Shown: positions 39,536 to 48,654 of the stretch, in pieces
Layout of the letters: each line of letters opens with the position of its first letter
How positions within the stretch are numbered: position 1 is the stretch's first letter
DNA from: Denitrobaculum sp965225735
GTDB lineage: Bacteria; Pseudomonadota; Alphaproteobacteria; Kiloniellales; Kiloniellaceae
Assembly (NCBI GenBank): GCA_965225735.1
Contig: CBDDBN010000030.1
Span: forward strand, 1,306,390-1,370,389
Reading direction: 5' to 3'
Length of the DNA stretch: 64,000 nt
Position numbers and translations under genes: made by a program
Notes under the pieces: generated by a model
Told to the model about the DNA's origin: nothing
Databases searched by the model: none
Seen by the model: only the letters and a program-made list of their open reading frames with translations

Positions 39536-40273
39536 TCAGGTTAGCACAGAAATGAAGGAAAGCTCCTCCAGTGCTGTCTCAGCATCTCGAAGTTCCTCTG
39601 GAGTCCCGATGTGGAACCACTCGCCGTCGTGCCGGATGCCGAACAGCCGTTCGTTTTCGATGGCGCGGTCATAGAGCAGGTTGAGGGAGAAGGCCCCCTC
39701 CGGCGCCCCCTCGAAAAAGCGCGGATGCAGGATCTGGATGCCGGCGTAGATGAAGGGTGCGATTTCCCGCTCTTCCCGTCGCGTGATGCGGCCGTCGGGG
39801 GACATCATGAAGTCTCCGAAGCCGTCGTAACCGAAGGCATTGACGGTGGGATGCAGCAACAGCAGGCCGTCCATCTCCTCTTCGTTCCAATGGGCAGCGA
39901 GACGCTCCAGCGCCGAAGAGTAGCCATCGAGCCAGCAGACATCGCCATTGGTGACAAAGAAGGGATCGTCACCCAACAGGGGCAGGGCTTTCTTGACACC
40001 GCCGCCGGTCTCCAGCAGGTCGTCCTCCCGGGAATAGACGATGGCCGGTTCCTGGCGCTCCGCGAGATGCTCGACGATCTTGTCGCCCATATAGTAGAGG
40101 TTGATCACCACCTCGCCGATCCCGGCCGCGGCGATGCGGTCCAGAATTGTGTCCAGCATCGTTCGCCCCGAGACCTCCACCAGGGGTTTGGGCCGGTCTT
40201 CGGTCAGCGTTTTCATGCGCGTCCCCAGGCCTGCCGCCAGGACCATGGCCCGTTTTGGGATCTCGCCGGTCAT
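39536..40273 (-). CDS. murU: Nucleotidyltransferase family protein, MurU-like (MurNAc-1-phosphate uridylyltransferase)
   Basis: A 245-residue sugar nucleotidyltransferase. The signature LAAGLGTRMKTLTEDRPKPL at residues about 12-31 binds nucleotide, followed by FVTNGDVCW with the metal-binding aspartate. It would transfer UMP to MurNAc-1-phosphate in cell-wall recycling. The assignment rests on the pairing with the adjacent kinase, whose stop overlaps this start by 4 bp; the murU-amgK pair next to tsaE is a known arrangement. A GDP- or UDP-sugar role of another kind cannot be ruled out. Confidence 0.85.
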   Translation of the reverse strand: MTGEIPKRAMVLAAGLGTRMKTLTEDRPKPLVEVSGRTMLDTILDRIAAAGIGEVVINLYYMGDKIVEHLAERQEPAIVYSREDDLLETGGGVKKALPLLGDDPFFVTNGDVCWLDGYSSALERLAAHWNEEEMDGLLLLHPTVNAFGYDGFGDFMMSPDGRITRREEREIAPFIYAGIQILHPRFFEGAPEGAFSLNLLYDRAIENERLFGIRHDGEWFHIGTPEELRDAETALEELSFISVLT

Positions 40274-41307
40274 TTACATCCTCCATCGCCGGGGCCGCCA
40301 CTGGCCTCGGGCACAATGCGTTTTTCTTGCGGAAGCTGTTCCTCGAACCATTCCCGCAGCGTTGAGAGCGCGGGGTGTTCCAAGGCCACCTCGATGAGCT
40401 GCCAGGTCCGCGGTATGAATTTCAGATAGTTCGGCTTGCCATCTCGCCGGAGAAGGCGCGCGAAGTTACCGAGAATCTTTACGTTGCGCTGCGCCGACAT
40501 CACCGCGAAAGACTGCTTGAAATCCGCTTCGGGCAACTCTGGAAAGGCGGCGAGGTAGCGCGCCACGGTCATCTCTGCGATCTCGGGCGAGACCTCGCGC
40601 CGTACATCGTGGACGAGGGACATGAGATCGTAGGTGAGCGGGCCGATCACCGCGTCCTGAAAGTCCAAGAGGCCACAGGCCTGAATCCCTTCCCGGCCGG
40701 ACAGAACCATGAGGTTGTCCACGTGATAGTCGCGCAGCACCAGGCTGTCTGGGACCCGGCGCGCGCCCGGCAGAACGGATTGCCAGAGCGCCAGGAACTC
40801 GTCGTTGAGTGCCGCCGCCTTCTCCGTGCCAACGGCTTCCGGCAGATACCACTCGGCAAAGCGCCCGACCTCTTCCATCAGGATCTCGTCCGAATAGACG
40901 GGAACTTCGCTTTGGCGTTCGGGCTCGTTCCGTCCCGGCCAACGCCGGTGCAGTTCAATGAGCGTATCGACCGCCAGCCGGTAAAGCGCGGCTTCGTCTT
41001 CGCCCTCCGCCAGGAGGTTGGTAAAGGTTGCGTCGCCGAAGTCTTCTAACAGCAGAAAGCCTTGCGCGAGATCCTCTGCCAGGAAAGCCGGTGTGCTGAA
41101 GGAAAGGTCGCTCAGAAGCCGTCCGATGTCATAGAAAGTGCGGACCTTCTCAGGCGGCGGGGCATCCATCAGCATAGCCAGATCGTCACCACGGCGGAGC
41201 CGGATGTAACGGCGTGCCGACGCATCGCCCTGCAAGGGACAACGTTCCGCATCCTGCCAACCGGCTTTTGTCAGAAAAGCCTCTATCGCATCGTCCCGCA
41301 GGGTCAT
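40270..41307 (-). CDS. amgK: Aminoglycoside phosphotransferase-fold sugar kinase, AmgK-like (MurNAc/GlcNAc anomeric kinase)
   Basis: A 345-residue APH-fold kinase. The catalytic loop reads LRDYHVDNLMVL and the metal loop LLDFQDAVIGPLTYDLMSL, the Brenner-type motifs of this superfamily. With MurU it would form the MurNAc-1-P then UDP-MurNAc salvage route that bypasses de novo synthesis and gives fosfomycin tolerance in pseudomonads. It overlaps both neighbours by 4 bp. Older annotations would call it an aminoglycoside kinase; antibiotic resistance is not implied. Confidence 0.86.
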   Translation of the reverse strand: MTLRDDAIEAFLTKAGWQDAERCPLQGDASARRYIRLRRGDDLAMLMDAPPPEKVRTFYDIGRLLSDLSFSTPAFLAEDLAQGFLLLEDFGDATFTNLLAEGEDEAALYRLAVDTLIELHRRWPGRNEPERQSEVPVYSDEILMEEVGRFAEWYLPEAVGTEKAAALNDEFLALWQSVLPGARRVPDSLVLRDYHVDNLMVLSGREGIQACGLLDFQDAVIGPLTYDLMSLVHDVRREVSPEIAEMTVARYLAAFPELPEADFKQSFAVMSAQRNVKILGNFARLLRRDGKPNYLKFIPRTWQLIEVALEHPALSTLREWFEEQLPQEKRIVPEASGGPGDGGCK

Positions 41308-41819
41308 GTTCTCTGCGCCTTCGTCCCAAGCTTTTCTTGGTCCAGCTCCAGCATCTCAAGCCGCGCCTGCCAGTTTCCATGGCCGTGCAGCTCGGCTGTG
41401 CGGGTGGCAGGGTCCGTCCCGAACCCGAGCTGGAGATCCAGGCGATTGGCCGGCAAAAGCCGCCCCAGGCGTTCCGGCCACTCGATCAGGGAAATGCCTT
41501 CTGCAAAGGCTTCTTCGATCCCCAGTTCGTAAACTTCGTCGGGCTGCTCCAATCGGTAGAGATCGAAATGCCAAACCTGCGCTGCCGCGCGCTCATAGAG
41601 CTGAACCAGTGTAAAGGTCGGGCTCGGCACCTCTTCGGGAGAACCGGGGGCCGAGTTGCCTTCTTCGCGCGGCAAGGCATTGATGAAAGCACGCGCGAAG
41701 CTGGTCTTGCCTGCCCCCAGATCCCCGGACAGCGCGATCACATCGCCGGCCTTTGCCAACCGGCTTAAGGCCTGCGCCAATGCGGCTGTCGCGGCTTCGT
41801 CGGCCAGGGTTACGGTCAT
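41304..41819 (-). CDS. tsaE: tRNA threonylcarbamoyladenosine biosynthesis ATPase TsaE
   Basis: A 171-residue P-loop ATPase with GDLGAGKTSFARAF (Walker A), SPTFTLVQLYE and HFDLYRLEQPDE, then GISLIEWPERLG: all TsaE blocks. It energises the TsaBDE complex making t6A37 on ANN-decoding tRNAs. The ATG at 41819 puts the start where relatives begin; an ATG at 41849 is possible, and the longer frame to 42014 would run into divL. No strong ribosome site separates them. Confidence 0.93.
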   Translation of the reverse strand: MTVTLADEAATAALAQALSRLAKAGDVIALSGDLGAGKTSFARAFINALPREEGNSAPGSPEEVPSPTFTLVQLYERAAAQVWHFDLYRLEQPDEVYELGIEEAFAEGISLIEWPERLGRLLPANRLDLQLGFGTDPATRTAELHGHGNWQARLEMLELDQEKLGTKAQRT

Positions 41820-41931
41820 GCGGGATCCGGAAGCGTCGAGCGGTTTCATATCAGATGAGGTTTTAACCGGCGGAACTTTGACCGGCAACAAAGGAGTGGT
41901 GGCTTTCAACGGGTCCTTTGTTGCGCTTTCG

Positions 41932-44385
41932 TCACGCGCCGGGCGGGTCGGAAGGAATGTGACAGGTGACCGAAGTTCCCTTGCCTTCGACCGACTCCAG
42001 TTCGACCCAGCCACCGTGCATTTCGACGAGGCTCTTGACCAGCGAGAGCCCCAGTCCTGCTCCCGATTGCCTGGCCTGACCGCCGCTGACCTCGAACTTG
42101 CCGAAAACGCGGGCCTGGTCTTCGCCCGGGATGCCGATGCCCGTATCCGTAACCCGCAGGCGGACCATATTGCCGTCCCGTTCCGCGCCCAGAGTGACGG
42201 CGCCGCCTTGGGGCGTGAATTTGATGGCGTTGGACAGTAGGTTAAAGAGCGCCTGCTTTAGACGCCGTTCGTCGACGAAGGCGGTGCCGGCATCCTCCGG
42301 GCAGTCCAGCTTGAGGCGGATGTTACGGTTAAGCGCCCGTTCGTGCCCCAGGGTTTCGATGGTTTCCAGCAGGCTGCGGACCTCGATCTCTGTCCGGTCC
42401 AGATGCAGATATCCCGCTTCGATGGAGGCCAGGTCCAGAATGTCGTTGATCAGGGTCATCAGCCGCTGTGAAGACTCGACGATCGCATGGCTGTATTCCA
42501 GTTGCCGATCGTTGAGCTCGCCGAAGAACTGATTTTCCAGGATTTCGGCGAAGCCCACGATGGCATTCAGTGGGGTGCGCAGCTCATAAGAGATGTTGGC
42601 GATGAACTCCGATTTGAGCCTGTCTGCGGTCTCCAGCGCTTCGTTGCGCTCGAGGAGGGCGCGCTCTACACGGATCGAATCCGTCACATCGAGGAAGGTA
42701 AAGAGCGAGGCGCCGTCAGGCAGGGGGACCTGCGCCCAATCGACGATCGAGCCATCGGCGCGCTCGAAACGGCCGCTCATGGACTCCGCCTCAGTTGCCT
42801 GCGCGACCATGGTCTCGAGAATTTCCGGCCACTCTTCGGCGGAAACGTCGAAGAAGTCGCGCTGGCGGTCGATGACTTGCCGCGCGTGTGGCTCGCTGGA
42901 CAGTAACTCCAGCGGCAGGTTCCAAATTCGTGCGAAGGCGGGATTGAACAGCTTCAAACGTCCGTCTGCGCCATAGACCGCGACACCTTCATAAAGATTG
43001 TCCAGGGTTTCGCGTTGCACCTCGATCAAGGTGTTGTAGGAGCGTTCGAGCGTGAGGCGATCCGTGACGTCTTCGAAGGTCATCAACACGCCACCGAAGG
43101 GATGCGGCGTCGCGACCATCCGCAAGGTGTTGCCGTCGGGCAGGTGCTGTAACTCTTCCATGGGTTCGATCATGGTGCGGAACTCGCGCAGACGCTGTTG
43201 CTTGAATTCCGGATAGTTCGCGTATTCCGGCAAGCGCCGTTCATCCCTGGCTGCGTCTAGAATGTCGCTCATGTCAGGGCCGCTGTTCAGGAAGCTTTCG
43301 TCCATGCGCCACAGGGCTGCATAGGCCGAGTTAAAGAACTTAAGGCGCATGTCCGGGCCAAGGATCGCGATCGCGGTGCCCAGGTTCTCCAGAACCGTCG
43401 CCTGTGCATCGATGTGCCGGGTCAGTTCGACCTGAAGATCTTCGCGGGTGGTGTCGTCGAAAGCATAGCCAATCAGACGCCCATCTTTTAGAGGACGTTC
43501 CTTGACCTGATAGAGCCGCCGTGCGCCGCCGACCACGATGTGATGGCTTTCGGTCTCCAGTTTGCCGCTTTCCTTGGCGCGCTGTGCGATAGCCTGACCG
43601 ATGCGTCCCTGCGATTGGCCGAGCAGCTCCAGGCCCTCAGACAAAACGCCTTCCCTCGTGGTATCGAGGGCAGCGGCATAGGTCGTGTTACAATAGGTCA
43701 GATTGAGATTGGCATCGCGCCGCCAGATGGGAATCTGTAGGGCGTCCAGGATTGTGTTGAGATCTTCGGTCTCGCGCATGGCGCTGTTTAGAACGCTCTG
43801 CTGCGCCGTGACGTCACGGAACCAGATGCTGTCGACCGCAGGCTGCCCGTCTTCCCCGCTCGACCGGACGCCCAAAGCTTCATAGACACGAGCGCCGTCT
43901 CGGTGTCGCAGGCTCAGTATAAAGGTCTCTCCGGAGGTCCGAAGGGCCCGTTCCGCGTCGGACAGCTGCCGGGCGTCCTGCTCGAAGAATGCAACGCTGA
44001 GTTCTTGCAGGCTTTCGGTCTTCTCTGCGTCCACGCCGAGCACGGCTGCTAGATTGCCGCTGCGGTTTTGCCGGTTGCTGCCATGGTCGTAGGATATACA
44101 GGCGAAAGGCGAGGACGAAAGAACGCGACTCAAGATTCTCGCTTGCTGCGTCCCGTTTACGACGGCGGCTTCCGCATCGAGCCAACGTTTGCGATAGGCA
44201 AGCGCCAACAGGACGGCGCCGGTAACGCCGATTGCCGCTAACAACAGTCCCGGCAGATATACCGGTAGTCCGGCCAAGTTGTCTTCCCCCCAGCCAATCA
44301 GATCGAATCCGCCGCCTCCCGGATCCGACCAGATAACAGCCCGCCTCTGCGCGTCTTCCAGCCTCTTACAACTCACCCCTGACAT
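41932..44385 (-). CDS. divL: PAS-domain histidine-kinase-like protein DivL (tyrosine in place of phospho-acceptor histidine)
   Basis: An 817-residue protein: one transmembrane helix near residues 43-63, several PAS domains between about 85 and 570 (LRMVATPHPFGGVLMTFEDVTDR and GRLKLFNPAFARIWN are PAS blocks), a DHp domain and an HATPase. The DHp motif reads ISYELRTPLNA, so Tyr600 stands where a kinase has His. The ATP-binding part is intact: NLLSNAIKF, DTGIGIPG, GAGLGLSLV. Tyr substitution is the hallmark of Caulobacter DivL, which steers CckA and cell polarity. Neighbours tsaE, amgK, murU and addAB fit the known locus. Confidence 0.9.
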   Translation of the reverse strand: MSGVSCKRLEDAQRRAVIWSDPGGGGFDLIGWGEDNLAGLPVYLPGLLLAAIGVTGAVLLALAYRKRWLDAEAAVVNGTQQARILSRVLSSSPFACISYDHGSNRQNRSGNLAAVLGVDAEKTESLQELSVAFFEQDARQLSDAERALRTSGETFILSLRHRDGARVYEALGVRSSGEDGQPAVDSIWFRDVTAQQSVLNSAMRETEDLNTILDALQIPIWRRDANLNLTYCNTTYAAALDTTREGVLSEGLELLGQSQGRIGQAIAQRAKESGKLETESHHIVVGGARRLYQVKERPLKDGRLIGYAFDDTTREDLQVELTRHIDAQATVLENLGTAIAILGPDMRLKFFNSAYAALWRMDESFLNSGPDMSDILDAARDERRLPEYANYPEFKQQRLREFRTMIEPMEELQHLPDGNTLRMVATPHPFGGVLMTFEDVTDRLTLERSYNTLIEVQRETLDNLYEGVAVYGADGRLKLFNPAFARIWNLPLELLSSEPHARQVIDRQRDFFDVSAEEWPEILETMVAQATEAESMSGRFERADGSIVDWAQVPLPDGASLFTFLDVTDSIRVERALLERNEALETADRLKSEFIANISYELRTPLNAIVGFAEILENQFFGELNDRQLEYSHAIVESSQRLMTLINDILDLASIEAGYLHLDRTEIEVRSLLETIETLGHERALNRNIRLKLDCPEDAGTAFVDERRLKQALFNLLSNAIKFTPQGGAVTLGAERDGNMVRLRVTDTGIGIPGEDQARVFGKFEVSGGQARQSGAGLGLSLVKSLVEMHGGWVELESVEGKGTSVTCHIPSDPPGA

Positions 44386-44545
44386 GACTTTCCTACCGGT
44401 TTTGGAAGGAAAACATCAGAGGTCGAACGCCGTCCTTCTTGAAGAAAAACAATCCGCGTTCGGATTCACATCGAGAGTCTAAGGGTTTACGCGCGCCACG
44501 ACAACATTCTGATACCCAACAGGCCGTAAAGAGCCTGATCGGAAA

Positions 44546-44576
44546 TAAAAAAGGGGAGGCCGTATTCGACCTCCCC
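44546..44576 (-). terminator. Rho-independent terminator downstream of ahcY
   Basis: On the minus strand GGGGAGG and CCTCCCC form a 7-bp stem, followed by six T. It lies about 100 bp after the ahcY stop and before the divL start. Confidence 0.85.
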
Positions 44577-44672
44577 GATTCATCTCTTGGTCTTCCCTAC
44601 CACCGTGAGTGGCCGCTCTTGCGGTGCGATCCAGGTTTGCCGGATCGTCTCAGACGGCAAGGAGGAACAAAA

Positions 44673-45968
44673 TTAGTAACGGTAAGCTTCCGGTTTAAAG
44701 GGACCTTCCGCACCGACGCCGATGTAATCGGCCTGCTTACCGGACAGCTTGGTGAGTGTCGCACCGACCTTGGCGAGATGTAGTTCGGCGACCTTTTCAT
44801 CAAGTTTCTTAGGCAGCACGTAGACTTCGTTCTTGTAGTTCGCGTAGTTCTGCCAGAGCTCGATCTGAGCCAGAACCTGGTTTGAGAAGCTCGCGCTCAT
44901 GACAAAGCTCGGGTGGCCGGTCGCACAACCCAGGTTAACCAGCCGGCCTTCGGCCAGGACGATGATCTTTTTGCCGTCCGGGAACTCGATCTGGTCGACC
45001 TGCGGCTTGATGTTGTCCCACTTGTAGTTCCGAAGGGCCTCGATCTGGATCTCCGAGTCGAAGTGCCCGATGTTGCAGACAATGGCTCGGTCTTTCATGG
45101 CGGCCATGTGTTCGGTCGTGATGACGTCGACGTTGCCGGTGGCGGTGACGAAAACATCGCCGTACTTGCAGGCATCGTCCATGGTCACCACTTCGTAGCC
45201 TTCCATGGCGGCCTGCAGGGCGCAGATCGGATCGATCTCAGTGACGGCCACGCGGCAGCCGGCGTTGCGGAGGGAAGCGGCAGAGCCCTTACCCACGTCG
45301 CCGAAGCCTGCGACCACGGCGACCTTGCCTGCCATCATCACGTCGGTGGCGCGGCGGATGCCGTCCACAAGGCTTTCGCGGCAGCCGTAGACGTTGTCGA
45401 ACTTGGATTTGGTGACAGAGTCATTGACGTTGATGGCCGGGACCTTGAGCGTGCCTTTCTTGGCCATCTCATACAGCCGCAACACACCGGTCGTGGTCTC
45501 TTCCGAAAGGCCGCGGACATCGTCCAGCAGCTCTGGATATTTTTCGTGCATGATTGCGGTGGCGTCGCCGCCGTCGTCGAGGATCATGTTGGGCTTCCAG
45601 CCGTCCGGACCGGTCAGGGTCTGCTCGATGCACCACCAGAACTCTTCTTCGGTTTCGCCCTTCCAGGCAAAGACCGGGATCTCGGCAGCGGCGATGGCGG
45701 CGGCGGCCTGGTCCTGGGTCGAGAAGATGTTGCAGGACGACCAGCGCACGGAAGCGCCTAGGGCTGTCAGGGTTTCGATCAAGACCGCGGTCTGAATCGT
45801 CATGTGCAGGCAGCCGACGATGCGGGCGTCTTTCAGAGGCTGGCTGTTGCCGTACTCCTCGCGCAGGGCCATGAGGCCAGGCATCTCGGTTTCGGCGATT
45901 TCGATTTCCTTCCGGCCCCAATCGGCTAGAGAAATATCGGCGACTTTATAGTCTGTGAATTCGACCAT
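44673..45968 (-). CDS. ahcY: Adenosylhomocysteinase
   Basis: Hydrolyses S-adenosylhomocysteine to homocysteine and adenosine, keeping methylation going. About 431 residues from ATG 45968, supported by GGAGAAG 8 nt upstream. VEFTDYKVADISLADWGRKEIE is the typical start; VINVND-like VPAINVNDSVTKSKFDN and VVAGFGDVGKGSA (NAD loop) follow. C-terminus ends FKPEAYRY. The gap to ptsP (45969-46167) was checked by eye for an SAH or SAM riboswitch and none was recognised. Confidence 0.97.
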   Translation of the reverse strand: MVEFTDYKVADISLADWGRKEIEIAETEMPGLMALREEYGNSQPLKDARIVGCLHMTIQTAVLIETLTALGASVRWSSCNIFSTQDQAAAAIAAAEIPVFAWKGETEEEFWWCIEQTLTGPDGWKPNMILDDGGDATAIMHEKYPELLDDVRGLSEETTTGVLRLYEMAKKGTLKVPAINVNDSVTKSKFDNVYGCRESLVDGIRRATDVMMAGKVAVVAGFGDVGKGSAASLRNAGCRVAVTEIDPICALQAAMEGYEVVTMDDACKYGDVFVTATGNVDVITTEHMAAMKDRAIVCNIGHFDSEIQIEALRNYKWDNIKPQVDQIEFPDGKKIIVLAEGRLVNLGCATGHPSFVMSASFSNQVLAQIELWQNYANYKNEVYVLPKKLDEKVAELHLAKVGATLTKLSGKQADYIGVGAEGPFKPEAYRY

Positions 45969-46167
45969 TGAATTTCTTCTCCGAACGCTACGCCGGCTCT
46001 GGGGGCGCCTGGGCGAATAAGGATTAGTGCATGGAAGCGCTGATGTAACAGCGAAAACCTGCGGCTTCAAGACCGCAAACGGCTTTGAGGGTCACGATTG
46101 GCTTCGCATCCAATACACTTGGCCTGGATTTCAGGTCGTGGCGGCCTCAATCGCGCATGGTCGATGT

Positions 46168-47964
46168 CTAATGGCTCTCATTGAAGTCGTCGAGCAGCGC
46201 GGCGATCCGCCCTGAATCATGCTGGTCCATGATTGCCATAGCCCGGTGGCTTGCGGCCCGGAGGTCGATCTTGAGGACCCGTTTTTTAACACGGGGCAAA
46301 CCGGTGGCCGACATGGAAAGATCGCGCACGCCGAGACCGACCAGCAGAGCGGTAAAACGGGGCTCGCCCGCCATTTCGCCACAAACCGATACCGGGATGC
46401 GGGCGCGCAGTGCCGCTTCCACCGAGAACTGAATAAGTCGCAGGACCGCCGGATGCAGCGGGTTGTAGAGATGCGCGACCTGTTCTTCGCTGCGGTCGAT
46501 GGCCAGGGTGTACATGGTCAGATCGTTGGTGCCGATGGCGAAGAAATCCACCACCTGCGCCAGGGCGTCGGCGGCTAATGCTGCACCGGGAATTTCGATC
46601 ATGGCCCCGAGCGGCGGAAGCGGATCGGCGATGGCGACGCCCTGGGCCTTCAATGCCGCGGCTACGGATGCCAGAACCTTCTTGACCTCCTTGACCTCGG
46701 TCACGCTGGAAATCATCGGCAGGAGAATCCGAACCGGTCCATGGGCGCCGGCGCGCAAGATGGCCGAAAGCTGGGTCTCCAGCAGTGAGGGTTCTTTCAG
46801 GGACAGCCGGATTGCCCTCAGCCCGAGAGCGGGATTGAGGGCGTTGCCCATATGCCCGCCGAGCGAGGAGGTCAGCTTCTCACCGCCCACATCGAGCGTA
46901 CGGATGGTGACGCTGTGTCCTTCCATGCCTTCGACGATGGTTCGCAGGCTCTCGTACTGTTCATCTTCGCCGGGCAGGTCTTCGCGGTTCATATACATGA
47001 ACTCGGTGCGCAGGAGCCCCACTCCCTGAGCGCCTGCGGCCACCGCCTGGACCAGGTCTCTGGGCAGCTCGAGATTGGCCTGCAGACTGACGATCTGACC
47101 GTCGCGGGTTTTGGCCTCGACGTCTTTCAGCAATGCAAGAGAACGATACTCCCGCTCGATGGCCTCGCGCCGCAGCTTGTAGTCGGATAGCCGTTTTTCG
47201 GTCGGATTGACGATGACCAGGCCGTTGCTGCCGTCGACCAGCACCCGGTCGCCGGTTTTGATGCCCGCGAAGAGGCCGTTGACGCCGAGAACGGCCGGTA
47301 AGCCGAGCGAACGCGCCATGATGGCGGTGTGACCTTCGGCGCCGCCCAGGTCCGTCGCGAAACCGCCGATGCGCTTCGGGTCCATCAATGCGGTGTCGGC
47401 TGGCGTGATTTCCTCGGCAATCACGATGCTGCCGGGTGCCAAATGCTCGAAACCGCCGTACTCGGTCTTGGTCAGGTTGCGGACAATGCGCAAGCCCACT
47501 TCCCGAACTTCCTGTGCGCGCGCCCGCAGATAGGAATCGTCCATCTCGGCAAAATTCTTGGAAATCTCGCCGATCTCGGCCATGACCGCGGCTTCTGCGT
47601 TGAGCAGCTCACCGCGCATGCGCCGCTCCACCGCGCCCAGCAGGCTGTTGCTCTGAAGCATGTGGAGATGCGCGTCCAGCAGGTAGCCCAGCTCCTCTGC
47701 TGCGGCGCCGTGATAGGTCTCCGCTTTGGATTTGAGCTTACCGACCTGGCGTCTCGCCTTCTCTACCGCCTCCCGGAAGCGTTCTACTTCTTCCTCCAGC
47801 CCGGACTGCGGCACGCGGTACTCCAGAACCTGGATCTCGCCACTGTCGCGCAGATGGGCCGGGCCGACAATAATCCCAGGCGAAACGCCGAGGCCCTCGA
47901 AGACCCGTTCGCCGGCGGTCCCCGATTCGTTGTCGTTTTGCGGTATGGTCGTTTCAGTCTTCAT
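46168..47964 (-). CDS. ptsP: Phosphoenolpyruvate-protein phosphotransferase (PTS enzyme I)
   Basis: A 598-residue EI that moves phosphate from PEP to HPr. The active-site histidine is His212 in LGGAEGHTAIMARSLGLPAV, and the PEP-binding C-domain has LRTEFMYMNR and SVCGEMAGEP. A GAF domain, usual in nitrogen-type EI (PtsP), is absent, so by domain content it is closer to PtsI; ptsP is the name normally given to the alphaproteobacterial copy. The start overlaps the end of ptsH by 11 bp. No sugar-specific EIIBC genes lie nearby. Confidence 0.94.
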   Translation of the reverse strand: MKTETTIPQNDNESGTAGERVFEGLGVSPGIIVGPAHLRDSGEIQVLEYRVPQSGLEEEVERFREAVEKARRQVGKLKSKAETYHGAAAEELGYLLDAHLHMLQSNSLLGAVERRMRGELLNAEAAVMAEIGEISKNFAEMDDSYLRARAQEVREVGLRIVRNLTKTEYGGFEHLAPGSIVIAEEITPADTALMDPKRIGGFATDLGGAEGHTAIMARSLGLPAVLGVNGLFAGIKTGDRVLVDGSNGLVIVNPTEKRLSDYKLRREAIEREYRSLALLKDVEAKTRDGQIVSLQANLELPRDLVQAVAAGAQGVGLLRTEFMYMNREDLPGEDEQYESLRTIVEGMEGHSVTIRTLDVGGEKLTSSLGGHMGNALNPALGLRAIRLSLKEPSLLETQLSAILRAGAHGPVRILLPMISSVTEVKEVKKVLASVAAALKAQGVAIADPLPPLGAMIEIPGAALAADALAQVVDFFAIGTNDLTMYTLAIDRSEEQVAHLYNPLHPAVLRLIQFSVEAALRARIPVSVCGEMAGEPRFTALLVGLGVRDLSMSATGLPRVKKRVLKIDLRAASHRAMAIMDQHDSGRIAALLDDFNESH

Positions 47965-48232
47965 CGAACTTGTTGGCGATTAAAGTCGTAAGCGCGTCCA
48001 CAACGTCTTCGGCTGCCGGGCCGCTGGCGCGGAGCTCGATCTGCGTGCCGGGCGAAGCAGCCAGCATCATGAGGCCCATGATCGAGCAGCCTGAGACCTC
48101 TGTATCGTTTTTGCGCACCAGGACTTCCGCATCGTATGCGCCGGCGACCTTAACGAATTTGGCGGATGCGCGGGCATGCAGGCCGCGCTGATTCTGTATC
48201 GTAACCACACGACTGACCATGGCTTCGCTCAC
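47954..48232 (-). CDS. ptsH: Phosphocarrier protein HPr
   Basis: A 92-residue HPr. The phosphorylated histidine is in NQRGLHARASAKF (His19), and the regulatory serine for HPr kinase is in SIMGLMMLAASPG. Both sites are present, matching an HprK gene in the same operon. It overlaps EIIA by 4 bp and EI by 11 bp. Confidence 0.97.
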   Translation of the reverse strand: MSEAMVSRVVTIQNQRGLHARASAKFVKVAGAYDAEVLVRKNDTEVSGCSIMGLMMLAASPGTQIELRASGPAAEDVVDALTTLIANKFDED

Positions 48233-48636
48233 GACTGCTCGTTGGTCAGAAGCTGGGAAGCAACGTTGATGTATTTGCGTCCGGCGTCCTGCGCTTCCTT
48301 GACCGCGGCGTTCATGTCGTGGGTCTCCCGCAGGCTTGCCAGTTTGATCAGCATGGGCAGATTGATGCCTGCAATGACCTCGACCTCGCCGTAGTCCAGG
48401 ACCGATATTGCCAAATTCGAGGGCGTGCCGCCGAACATATCCGTCAAAAGGACCACACCTTTGCCCTGATCGACTTTCTTTACGCTCTCGATAATGTCTT
48501 GGCGGCGCTGTTCCATATCGTCTTCGGCGCCGATACAGATACAGGCGATGTTCGGTTGTGGCCCGACCACGTGCTCGAGCGCATCGGCGAACTCTTCAGC
48601 GAGTCTCCCGTGTGTGACCAAAACCATTCCGATCAT
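48229..48636 (-). CDS. PTS EIIA of the mannose family
   Basis: A 135-residue EIIA-Man/ManX-type protein. The phospho-histidine lies in VLVTHGRLAEEF near residue 9 and LLTDMFGGTPSNLA is the typical binding segment. No EIIB/C/D partner is present, so it probably acts as a regulator, as in other Alphaproteobacteria where this EIIA is the end of a truncated phosphorelay. Overlaps HPr and is 18 bp after rapZ. Confidence 0.94.
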   Translation of the reverse strand: MIGMVLVTHGRLAEEFADALEHVVGPQPNIACICIGAEDDMEQRRQDIIESVKKVDQGKGVVLLTDMFGGTPSNLAISVLDYGEVEVIAGINLPMLIKLASLRETHDMNAAVKEAQDAGRKYINVASQLLTNEQS

Positions 48637-48654
48637 TGCTCGTCCTTTAGGCTT

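Noticed and set aside
40270..41307. Aminoglycoside resistance kinase
   Set aside because: Only the fold is shared; the overlap with a MurU-like gene points to sugar salvage.
45969..46167. SAH or SAM riboswitch before ahcY
   Set aside because: The gap was read for the known conserved cores and none was recognised; only a covariance-model search would settle it.
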